From Whitmania pigra (taxonomy: Eukaryota; Annelida; Clitellata; Hirudinida; Haemopidae), in contig JAJTWR010000317.1 in assembly GCA_021613335.1 (NCBI GenBank), positions 420,001 to 484,000 on the forward strand: 64,000 bases of DNA, given 5' to 3'. Below the pieces are notes generated by a model, which did not search any database, was not told where the DNA came from, and worked only from the letters and a program-made list of their open reading frames with translations. Below are positions 41,321-54,660 of the stretch, piece by piece (the stretch's first letter is position 1; the number at the start of each line of letters is the position of its first letter). The position numbers and the translations under genes were made by a program.

Positions 41321-42129
41321 ATTCATGTTTTTATGATGGAGCACTTTAAAGTGCCTAGATGATTTTAAGTTTGATTTTAGGTTAATGAATCTTAATTCTG
41401 TTTTTATGTGAAGCAATGTCAGCAGGTAGAGCTCCCAACATGAGTTTACAATATTTATTTTCAGAAAGGAATGAACTATTTAAAAAACAATTATGAAACA
41501 CAAATTGTGTCGGAATGTAGTATCCAATGTTCACCATTGAATGTCAACAAGGCCCTTGTATAACTTTCTACGTTATTTCTACCACATATTTTATTATCCG
41601 ATTCACCCAGTTACAATGAAGAGGTTAATAAAATATTATTACGTCACACTTTTCATTAAATTTTAACTCACATGTCCCAATAATGTTTCCTCATTTCATA
41701 ATACTTTTCATAACACAGGTATCCTAATTAGTTTACTTTTTTAAATCGTTTAATCGTTTTTTCATTGTTCAATTTGAATTTCAGTTTATCTTAGTTAAAT
41801 AATCTCAAGAAATAAATATATAAATTAAAATTTAGTTTAAGAAATGTACTTTCTATTTCTATATCAACCTATTCGGAAATTCGGGGATTGATAATGATTT
41901 TTCAAATAAAATTCCCGGTAAATGTTTTGGTCGTACATATAAATGTCGCACATGAAATGCTGTGCGTACCTGGCTGCATTTATTATGAATGAATTATGAG
42001 TTATGAGTTTTGTCCTACACACAACCACGCTCTGTAGTCGATATTACGGAAAGTCATTGATATTATTGTCAGTGTCTTGACTATATTTAATTACGTTATT
42101 TAATTTATTTAATTACTGCGTTTTTATTT

Positions 42130-42590
42130 TGTGTCGCGGAGGGCCTAGGCGAAGTGAATTTGGTGGCCCCAATTGAAATAGAAAATAAATACGAAAAAAA
42201 TAAAATTACGCAATTTATTAAAAACTACCTGCATTTATATCTAAGTCAACAAATAACTAAAATTAATACAAACATATTCGTGCTGCACGAATCGTGCAGA
42301 TGTCATAAACCTTCAACAAAAATCAACATTTCGTGCTTTGATGGCAGCAAAGTCTGCAATAAATTGTGAATAATCCAGAGACTGGACAATATCTCGTTCG
42401 ATAGAAATGTCATTGCCAGACTGTTCAGTCGTTCTTGCGTCATATGATGATGTTAGGAAAGTTTTCCTTGGGCAAAAACTGGTAAAAACACACCAGTCCT
42501 TCTTTGAACTTGTCCCTAAGGAGTTCATCTCTACCAATCGGAGGCCTTAGGTGGTTACCTACTTTGCCTGTGCTTAAGGCCGGCCCTGTC
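42130..42590. mobile_element. hAT-type element fragment
   Basis: The right end reads, in reverse complement, CAGGGCCGGCCTTAAGC, a form typical of hAT terminal inverted repeats. The left side has GGGCCTAGGCGAAG...GGTGGCCCC, also resembling a hAT end. Inside, on the minus strand (42313-42537), a transposase-like remnant resembles that at 43220-43432 (NSLGTSSKKDWCVFTSFC). No intact transposase. Confidence 0.5.
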
Positions 42591-42699
42591 AATAGTAGGA
42601 AGCAAGGACTTATTGATTATTAATTGTTATTATGTAATTTGTATTAAAATGTTATTAAAGCCACATAACACAAATAGGGAATTTGAGTATCACCTCTAA

Positions 42700-44320
42700 T
42701 GATTGATCAATGCAGAGTTGTTGAATCATTTTGTTTGGAAAATGAAATGAAAGCCCTGCATTGCGTAGACCAGGGATCCCCAAACTTTTCAGCCCGAGAG
42801 TCGCATTAACTATCAAACACCATTTAGGACGCAAGGATTTTACAATTATTAATTGTTAAAATGTAGTTTGTATTAAAATGTTATTTAAGACTTATAAGAA
42901 CAAATAGGGAATTTGAGTATCACCTTTAATGATTGATCAATGCAGAGTTGTTGAATCATTTTATTTGGAAAATGAAGTGAAAGCCCTGCATTGCATAGAA
43001 CAGGTGTCCCCAAACTTTGCCTGCAATTGTGGGACTGGTGAAATTGTTTCCTTGGATGCCAAAATAGCAGACATTTCCGGCTTTAGATTTGATGTCCTAA
43101 CATCAACACTGACCTCACATTATCATCGGACAAGTTTGTTCTCAAACTGTTCTTCAAGTATTTCATTATTGAAAATGATTTTGAAAATGTTAGTTCATAC
43201 AAGTATGTTGCTCCAAAGATCAAAAGGTACATTGTTGCAAAATTGATGATGTTAGGAAAGTCTTCCTTAGGCAAAAACTGGTAAAAACACACCAGTCCTT
43301 CTTTGAACTTGTTCCTAAGGAGTTCATCTCTTGCAACTCAATGATCTCCAGCTGCAGTTTATCTGGGCATCTACCCACATTTGCATGAAGTGGGTTTTGA
43401 AACAGTCTCATTTCTTCTGCCTTTGAATTCAAGTCAGAAAAATCTCCTGAAACTGCAGCTGGAGGTCTTTGATGATCTCGAATGCAAGTGACGTGGGGAA
43501 CTCAGCTGTTGCTTCAGCCATGAAGACCTTGCGCTGCTGAAAGTTGTTCTAAAAGCATGACAAGTTTACATCTGAAAGACTTTAGATGGGCGTATAAATC
43601 AGAAACTATGTTTTCTCTCCTTGTAGTTTTACGTTCAGAAAATTGAAATGGCTTTATTTTTGCAGCAAAGGCCAATTTCCATACCCATTCTTCATCAGAC
43701 AGTATATTACTTTATAACCACTGGTAAGTAATTAAGCGGAGAAAAAGATCATATGTATAATAGAACGCAACATGTTTCGCAATTAGACGCTAACTCAATT
43801 CAACCGCAAGTGGCAAACTGTGACCGAAATAATCTAGTCTTGAACAAGCAGCAAACCATTGGACAACTCCGCCATCAGATGGCGCTATATCATCTCATGG
43901 ACTGTGAACAGAATAGAAAAAGTAATTTAATTTCGGAAAGAACGTAACGTCCGCATAAGCGGCGGCTGATCTTGGCATGATACACTTAAATTTCCGTAAT
44001 TTTTTCCGTAGATAACAAGGTTTCCGCGGGCCTGATGAGAGGGCCTCGGAGGCCGCATGCAGCCCGCGGGTCGTAGTTTAGAGATCCCTCGCGTAGAAAA
44101 AGTAAAGCATGGAGAATGTCTCCATTAAAAGTAGTTAGTCCAGCAAAACATTTATCTATTCTGTTGATTTCTAAAGACTGATCAATGCAGAGTTGTTGCA
44201 TCATTTTGTTTGTAAAGGAAATGAAAGCCCTGCATTGCTTAGAACAAGCAAAGCATGGAGAATGTCTCCATTAACAGTAGTTCGTCCAGCAAAGCAATTA
44301 TCTTTTCTGTTCACTTGCAC
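42700..44320 (-). mobile_element. Mosaic of broken hAT transposons
   Basis: A terminal-repeat-like CAGGGATCCCCAAACTTTTCAGCC at about 42772 and a GC-rich counterpart near 44030-44092 could bound one 1.3-kb element. Minus-strand fragments (43083-43292 and 43220-43432) read like the C-terminal part of hAT transposases: PLHANVGRCPDKLQLEIIELQ, then FGATYLYELTFSKSFSIMKYLK, then SLRTNLSDDNVRSVL. A 70-bp segment (TGATCAATGCAGAGTTGTTG...) occurs three times (42700, 42930, 44175), so the region was built by repeated insertion or local duplication. Frames are broken; non-functional. Confidence 0.7.
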
Positions 44321-45237
44321 CGCAGAAATGTTTAGTCAATAAATTGTAAAACTCTTTCCTCAAATGAGCGATGTGATACGTTGTATTAAATAAAATTTTA
44401 ATATTCTCAATAATAATCTGTTAATCATTGAAATTTAATTACATACGACAAAAAATATGCTCTTCTAATTACAATCAAATTTAGAAGTTTAATTTGTTGA
44501 TTACAAAATTGAATTTGGGCGAGACTGAACATTGCATACTACGTTTGTGAATGTGAAAATAATGTCCAGAGTTAAACTAAATGAAGGTTGAATGAAACGT
44601 ATTATGAGAAATATTTCCATCCATGAAAGGGGCAATAAAAGTTATCGTCAATGTCAATTCATTATATCGACAATATCAGCGAACGTATTTCCTGGAAAAT
44701 CTGCAAAAACAAAATAAAAATGGATATTATGCAGATTATATATATTTTATTGATATTTATTTTATATATATTATATATATTTGTATATATATATATATAT
44801 ATTAATATATATTTGTTTATCATCTATATATCATTTATATATTATTATATTATATATAATATTATACATATCATTAAGATATTACATTATTTTTTCTAAA
44901 ATTAACATGAATCAAAGTCTATGAAATTGTTGTCAAAAACGTAAGTATTATTTAAAACACATTCAACAATTTTTGACAAATGTGTCACATGAAGTTTTGA
45001 AAAATGACTAATTTCCAAAGTCATTCTCCACAAAGCAGACAGCAACTTAAATAATGGTTCGTTGAAACAAAAGGATGTTATATACTTAATTGTGGCGTGT
45101 GAAGCAAGCATTCACAGCCAACCAAATAAAATCCTCCGAAGTTGTAAACAATTGTAATGCTTTCTCTACAAAGCCCCGAATTCGCCCAAATCTGCTAATT
45201 ACAACGAGCAACAAATATTTTGCGATAACAGCTTGAA

Positions 45238-48081
<2,844 letters not shown>

Positions 48082-49950
48082 ATGTGACAACTTTTGCATA
48101 AATACAAGAAAACTTTTTGAAATAACTTTTATTGGTATATTTTTAAGCTTGCAGAGTTGCTATTGCAACTGGTATCCGAATATATCAAAACATTTACTTT
48201 TTCAAGAAATTCTATTCATTTACATACATATTCGATGAAGTTATTATGACGTTAAATTAATTTGCCCCGAAGTTTTAGTTAATTAAAAAAAACAATGTTC
48301 TAATCTCGGAGAATGAAAATATTACAATTTTTAATATTACGGTTAGCGAATCGTAAATCATTGCCATATTTTATTCCTTCCTTAATTTCGCATGAGACGA
48401 TATTTATATTATTGATATACACGAAATACCAAGATGTTGGTTTATCTGTTAGTCATCCTCTCATTCTATTCCAAGAAGTTTATCTGCTTCGACATGATCC
48501 AACCTGTGCAATAAAACCCGCAGATCTCGAACTCCTTACTTCCCCTTTCTATTACCAACAACTCAAATAAAGTTTATCTGAACAAGTTATTTTGATTGAT
48601 CGTTGTTCAATAACAAATGTTTACAGTGTACGTTCTTTTCTAAGAATTAAAACCCCTTTTGTTTCTCACCTTTATGAATTAAGAAAATGAAGGTTTTCTA
48701 GATTTATTTCCATTTGATATATTTGCGCTTTGATGAATTTGCAGAATATTTTCGCAAAACATATAGATAACTATACGTAGATAACATCTGCTATTTTAAA
48801 CTCTTAACATGGAAACCAACTTGCAGAAAAGGTCAATATGAAAATGTTAGGAAATTGTATTACCTCATCAAACAATTCTCAAATGATGCACACTAGAATT
48901 AATATGTAATTGTTTCGAAATCAACAGTATGCGGATTTCGATATTTATTATAAAATTATCCAAAAATAATAATTAAATTGATAAATAAATCCTGATTAAA
49001 TTTTTAATCGTAAAAACTTAAATTTAAAATCTTGCAGAAGGGTTCCTCAAAATAAAGATTATTCGCTTAAAAATATATTTAAAAAATTTATTTTGTTATT
49101 TATTTTATTTTTTAAGTCGGGTTTTCAGATCATGATTGGAAGACCTATGCATTGAGGCCACCAATTTCTTAATTTCCCCCGGGTGCGGAAACCCTACCTA
49201 TGCATCTGGTTTTGACTCAGAGTTCAACAATTGATATTTGTAAATAGTCATATTGATTTTTAAAAATTTATTCAATAAATCAATCTAAACAAGCTTTTTC
49301 TGAGAATAGCCGAGAACATTATTCATCTTAACTCTTTTTATCGGAATATCATAACTTATGTTACGGTTACAGTGAGTGGATTTGATTTTCGGAGTTGCGG
49401 ATATGGTGTGTACAAGTTTCAAAGGTTTGCGGAAGGGTTCCGGTTGGTAAATCTGCGGAAGCAATATGGTAGCGATAGAAAAATTGTGGAACCTTACAGG
49501 CCTCGAACTTAATAATTCTATTTAAGGAATTTATAATAATAATAATTATGTGGTTAATAATTAATATTAGTAATATTATTAATAACAATTTTATATTAAT
49601 AATAATAATAACAAATAAAAAATTATAACAATATTGTATTGTTATTATTCTTATTAATATTATTATTGTTGTTATTGTTATTATTATATGGTCATTATAT
49701 GGTATTACTGTTATTATTATGGTCAGTAATCGGTACTGACCAGTTTTTGCCAAACCGTCTCTTGGTTTTTGTTCTTATTTTACCAAGGTCTCATTGACAT
49801 GGTCTGACTGATCAAGGAATGCATGCTTCACAACTCTTACTTGGTTTTAACACTTATTAGAAATGTGGCCCAGTTTTATCGGGAAAACTTTTAAGCAATA
49901 AATTATAAAATAACTGCGCTTAAAATATTGTGTACCATATCACGCAGCAG

Positions 49951-50043
49951 TATTCATAATCACGTTGCTTATCTCACTAGAGTTGAATTATTCGAAAACA
50001 ATTGGAAGTGGAAGCACTCGATAAATGCCAAACGATGTCACTC
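49951..50043. repeat. Duplicated promoter-like segment, copy 1
   Basis: About 95 bp (ATTCATAATCACGTTGCTTA ... AAGTGGAAGCACTCGATAAA ...) recur with few changes at 51093-51178, just upstream of the C-type lectin fragment. The two copies bracket the hAT relic. Confidence 0.7.
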
Positions 50044-50269
50044 AATTTAGAATTGCTTCTTGTTAACGATGATGAGGATGATGATGACGACGATGATGAT
50101 GATGATTATGATGATGTTTAATGATAATGGTGGAATATTTTTTTAGTCTACCTGTTTTAAATTTTTTTATCCTAAAACTACAATGAGAGAAAAATCTTGT
50201 ATCTGATCTATACTCACACCTAAAGGCTTTCAAATCTAAATTTGTCTTGTTTGTGGAACGATTACAGGC

Positions 50270-51040
50270 CAATAACTTGACGCACTTTTAGCTGCGCAAG
50301 GTCTTTGTGGATGAAGCAACAGCTGAGTTCCCCACGTCATTTGCATTCGAGATCATCAGAGACCTCCAGCTGCAGTTTCAGGAGCAGTTTTCTGACTTGA
50401 AGTCAACGGCATAAGAATTGAGACTGGTTAAAAACCCATTTCAAGCAAATTTGGCTAGTTGCCCAGATGAACTGCAGCTGGAGATTATTGAGTTGCAGGG
50501 AAATGAACTCCTTACGGACAAGTTCAAAGAAGGACTGGTGGATTTTTACCAGTTTTGGATGACTTTCCTAATGACAAAACTTTTGCATCAATCTTTCAAA
50601 CTTTGGTACAACATATTTGTGTGATCGAATATTTTCAAGATTGAAATATGGGAAAAACAATTTGAGAACAAACTTGTACGATGATAATCTCAGGTCACTG
50701 TTGGTGTTAGGGACATCAAATGAAAAGCCAGAAATGTCTGCTACTTTGGCATCCAGGAAATTTCACCATTCCCACTAATGCGGGTGTTCATATGTAGTTT
50801 ATCAATATGTTATTAAATAATAGCTGAATAAAGTAATGTTAAATAAAAAATATTTTCAACATCTATAAAGAAAGACTTTGTTAGACAGAGAAGCAGATGT
50901 GTAATGAGAAAAACATTCCACAACCAATGTTCCTGCACTGTATTATGTAACTTTGATTTTTTTTTTACCTCGGGGGTTTAGTTGGCCCTCATACTGCTGT
51001 TTGGTAGTTAACGCAGGCTGAAAAGTTTGGAGACCCTTGG
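50270..51040 (+). mobile_element. hAT transposon relic
   Basis: Plus-strand fragments read AFEIIRDLQLQFQEQFSDLKS, then PFQANLASCPDELQLEIIELQ, then NNLRTNLYDDNLRSLLVLG, the same protein as the mosaic at 42.7-44.3 kb in opposite orientation. The 3' end, in reverse complement, is GGGTCTCCAAACTTTTCAGC, matching the end at 42772. Stop codons and missing segments make it non-functional; the 5' end is not defined. Confidence 0.7.
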
Positions 51041-51092
51041 TTTAGACCGACCGACGGGGATTTCCGGTTGATCATCGGATGTGTGGGCTTTC

Positions 51093-51178
51093 ATATTCAT
51101 AATCACTTTGCTTATCAGTTCAGGTATTTTATACATTCGAAGTGGAAGCACTCAATAAATGCCAAACGAGGTCACTTG
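51093..51178. repeat. Duplicated promoter-like segment, copy 2
   Basis: Second copy of the 49951-50043 segment (ATTCATAATCACTTTGCTTA ... AAGTGGAAGCACTCAATAAA). This copy sits 110-195 bp before a signal-peptide start codon and just before a TATA box. Confidence 0.7.
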
Positions 51179-51211
51179 ATAAATTTTGAACTCCCGTCTC
51201 CTTCGATAAGC

Positions 51212-51221
51212 ATGTTATAAA
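51212..51221 (+). promoter_or_regulatory. TATA box of the C-type lectin fragment
   Basis: TTATAAAAGC lies about 70 bp before the start codon at 51288, a spacing that fits a TATA-driven, highly regulated gene with a short leader. Confidence 0.5.
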
Positions 51222-51287
51222 AGCGACTTCTCGAGTCAGAGATTTCATGATCTAAAAAGTTCTCTTTTTGATCATTTACATTTAGAA

Positions 51288-51561
51288 ATGCCGAAATTTT
51301 TTTTTCTCTTCGGCGTTGCTCTGCAATCCTTCCAAGCAATGGGACATGGTGAAATTATCAATACTTATTGTATACTTATTATTTTTTAATATTGTTGTAA
51401 AATTATTTTATTGTCTCAAGGCAATATACACAAGGAATTCTCGACGAAGGTAAATTGGGACGATGCTCTGAGCATCTGCGGACAGTTGGGTTCCCATCTT
51501 GTGACCATCACAAGTGATGCCAGCATGAACCCACTGAAAGAAGTGGACGACCCGATGAAAG
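51288..51561 (+). pseudogene. Truncated secreted C-type lectin (2 exons seen, 67 codons)
   Basis: Exon 51288-51348 encodes a signal peptide (MPKFFFLFGVALQSFQAMGH) and exon 51421-51561 encodes the first half of a C-type lectin fold: NWDDALSICGQLGSHLVTI, the usual W.(E/D)A...C...G.HL..I pattern. Phases match and the second exon ends at a good GT donor (AAAG|GTATTG). No exon with the second half (WIG, WND..C or the Ca-binding EPN/QPD and WND motifs) is visible before the MULE-like element at 52.9 kb. Either the gene lost its 3' part to transposon insertion, or the remaining exons are too diverged for me to see. Neighbouring secreted genes suggest a shared recognition or adhesion role. Confidence 0.55.
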
Positions 51562-52935
51562 GTATTGTAGTGTGTGAATTGCGTTATGATTCCATACAAA
51601 TTAATCATTAACTGTTATATATGTAATGTTTTAAATATTTGTCAAGTACACCAGCAAATGAACATTTTAAAAACTTTCTGGCGTGCCCATATAGTTATTT
51701 TTTTTAAACATCTTAAATAAGGCATCGCGTAACTGACGCTACATTATTTTCGGCCGTCATTTTAGAGCATGCAATATAATTTTAAAATTCTCTGAATTTA
51801 TACTTTTAAGCCAGTAATTTGACATCGTATTGTTTAATGGAAAAATTTGACATTGTAATAATATGACATTCAGTGTTGAAATTCAAATAAATAAACTGTA
51901 ATGTAAGAATTCAAAAGGAACTGACGCAACATATGCACGTAACTGACGCCACCTTTCTGAAATAGGTCAATCTAGATTGCAACCGTAAAAATGTAAATAT
52001 AAAAAATAGTTTTGAAGATAAATAGTAATTAATTTGTATAGTTAGAACTCAAGTTGATAATATTGAAACTTCAAATTTCAGTGATTTTCTTGCAATTTTG
52101 ACCATGTATGTTGCTTCAGTTAAGTAATTTGCATCGTCGCTCATTGTCTGCTATAAAATCAAACATGAATGAAAATTTAAACTTAAAATTATTACATTTT
52201 ACACTTAGAACATTAATAATATATTAAGACTGAAAAATTATAAGAAAGCTAAAATAATTTTTTGCGTCATAGGAAACATTCTTATTGGAATTCACCAGTA
52301 AATACTTACTGGTACTAAAATTATTTCGTTAAGATTATTTGTAACGTTTAGTGGTATCATTTGCATCATTTGTCATCGAATATTTAATTTAATTTTTTTT
52401 CGTAATTTCGTACTTGTAATTTTTGTAATTTGAGAGTCAAATTATTTTCGATCTTTACATTCGATGGCAACAAAACTTCAGTAATACATGCTCCGAAAAA
52501 AGGTAAATTTTATTTTTTCAGTCAAAACAATAACCTGAGATTATCCCTCAATATAAAAAAATAAGAGCGGCGTAGAAAGCTAGGATCATTTGGCCTGCAT
52601 CTACTGTTGGAAACGAAATATAAAAAGTTCCTAAAGCCATGTTCTTCAATAAGCTTCACACAGATTCTATTGCCAGTTTCGTAATTTGAATGTGCAATAA
52701 CTCCCGATTGGAACAAGTCGCGCAAATGATGCCTCGACGCCTATTTATCGAAGTCTCTCGACAAGCCATTGATTAGAAGATGTTTTGTCAACTCAGCCCA
52801 GCTCAGATGCACTTCAACTTCTCTAGCTAAATCTGGAGAACTTGAGAAATAAATAAAAAAACCAGCTAAAGTAAAGAAAAGACAGGGACGTTGTCACCTA
52901 TGCCCGCGCGAGTTTGAAGTACTCTAGACCTGCTT
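51562..52935. other. Stretch after the lectin fragment without a supported gene
   Basis: AT-rich sequence. The only notable frame is on the minus strand at 52522-52725 (HHLRDLFQSGVIAHSNYETG...), which I cannot assign; it sits directly beside the MULE-like element and may be transposon-derived. Confidence 0.35.
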
Positions 52936-52944
52936 GTCCATAAC

Positions 52945-53862
52945 GGCACCCCGTCATAACAGCCCGGCGACAGAATAGCCCCGACAAAACAGCCCCGTCA
53001 AAACAGCCCGGTGTCAAAATAGCTCAAGACAAAACAGCCCCGTCGAAACAGCCCCGTCGAAACAGCCCGGCGTCAAAATAGCCCAGGACGGAAAAATCCC
53101 GTCAAAATGGCCCCGTCAAAATAGCCTCGACAAAATAGCCCGGCGACAAAATAGCCCAGGACAAAACAACCCGGCGACAAAATAGCCCCGACAAAACAGC
53201 CCTGTCACCAGGGTCGGACTGGCTTAAAAAACCTGCCCGGGAACTCCTAGTTTGATCAACTTAAACATAAGAAACACTAGAGTCTAAAATTTCTATCCAC
53301 TATTAACTATTATAACAGCTTTTTCATCGTTTCACTAGTCGATGCTAAAACATCAATGATTTCATTGTTATTGATTCTTGGAAAAGAGTCTTTCTCACAA
53401 GACATCAGCATGAATGATCGTAGAATTGACTGGTTCAGAAAATTTCTTAATCTTTTCAAAACGTATTTCAATTTTGAAAACAACAAGCAACTTGTGATGA
53501 GGATAATGTCAACACAAATTTGTAAGCCAGATACAAATTTGAATAAGCAAGACTATGCAAATTAAACTTCTGGAGAACAATAATAACAACAAACAATACT
53601 CAAAACGATCAAAGCATTCAAGCCACTAATTTCGAATTAAATTTTGATTCAGTTTCACAACATTTTTAAAAAATACTTTGACATGGAGTTATCATGGGGC
53701 TATTTTGACGGGGCTATTATGTCGCCGAGCTATTTTGTCGCCGGGTTGTTTTGTCCTGGGCTATGTTGTCGGGGCTATCTTGAGCTATTTTGACGCCGTG
53801 CTATTTTGACGGGGCTGTTTTGTCGGGGCTATTCTGTCGCCGGGCTGTTATGACGGGTCACC
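52945..53862. mobile_element. Foldback MULE-like non-autonomous transposon with 9-bp target duplication
   Basis: The 9-mer GTCCATAAC occurs at 52936-52944 and 53863-53871 and fits a target-site duplication. Between them the ends are inverted: left GGCACCCCGTCATAACAGCC, right (reverse complement) GGTGACCCGTCATAACAGCC. The inverted arms extend for about 275 bp on the left and 170 bp on the right and are built from imperfect 12-15 bp subrepeats of the form ACAGCCC[CG]GTCAAA / ATAGCCC[CG]GACAAA. The 460-bp centre (53222-53690) is AT-rich with no transposase. TSD length and GG-starting long arms suggest a Mutator-like element; the family is an inference. Confidence 0.75.
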
Positions 53863-54660
53863 GTCCATAACACATGTACTTTGTCAACAGACTAAATGTG
53901 ACAAATGCATAATCAATAAATTTAACGTGTTTTTGACTTAAAAAGTTCACGTGTATAAAATTAAAAAAAAAATAAAGTTGATATTGTTCAAACTAACTTT
54001 GCAAAATAGTCTCTGAATTAATATTAAATGAAAACGAATAGGGGTGCAATTTGAACCCCATGAACAGGGAACGTAACTTTTTGGCAGGGATTGGATGAGG
54101 TTTAAGAGGCGGGATGTGACGCTCCCCCCTGCTTTTGTTATTCATGGATTGAATTAAACTCTTTCATCCAGTTGTGAATTATTGGTCAATTTATAATTTG
54201 CGACTTTGGAAAATGGATTTATTTAATTCTGCATTGTCTGATCCCAGAAAGACACAGGTTTTATGCGATATCTTTTCAGGCACATAGCTCAGGAATTTTG
54301 TTACCTTCATGATTCAATTCCGGTGGTGAACCCTTTTCCTTTCAGCTGGTTTGCCCCCATCTGCACTAAGGAGTAATGTCCTTTTATTTTGAAATTTGTT
54401 TGAATAATTAGGAATTTGTATACACAGTCAAAATATATATGAAAACCGGCTGCTTTGTTGTCTGTGGGAAACACACGGCGATTTCAAGTCCACTCTATAG
54501 TATTTAATAGATTACTTCTGTGACTTGTTTATAGTTATCGAGAATACAATAAAAATATCAAAATATTAATTGCAATCTCTTGAAGTTAAAAGGAATATCC
54601 GTGGGAATGAGGAATATCTGTTAATCCTTCTTTTTTTTCCTGTTAAATTAATTGCTTCAA

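Larger units (their letters stand above)
48082..51287. other. Intergenic stretch between paralogue C and the C-type lectin fragment
   Basis: Mostly AT-rich sequence with no supported gene. An open frame at 48313-48570 begins MKILQFLILRLANRKS but has no recognisable domain. A GAT-rich microsatellite lies near 50068-50120. A hAT relic and a duplicated promoter-like segment are listed separately. Confidence 0.4.

Noticed and set aside
44623..44899. Ile/Tyr-rich small protein frames
   Set aside because: They lie in a TA-rich low-complexity tract and have no coding features.
48313..48570. Small secreted protein of 85 residues
   Set aside because: The start is hydrophobic, but there is no cysteine framework, splice context or similarity to neighbours; chance is as likely.
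52945..53862. CRISPR-like array of short spaced repeats
   Set aside because: The short repeats are imperfect, directly adjoining and arranged as inverted arms between a target duplication, in a eukaryotic context; a foldback transposon explains them.
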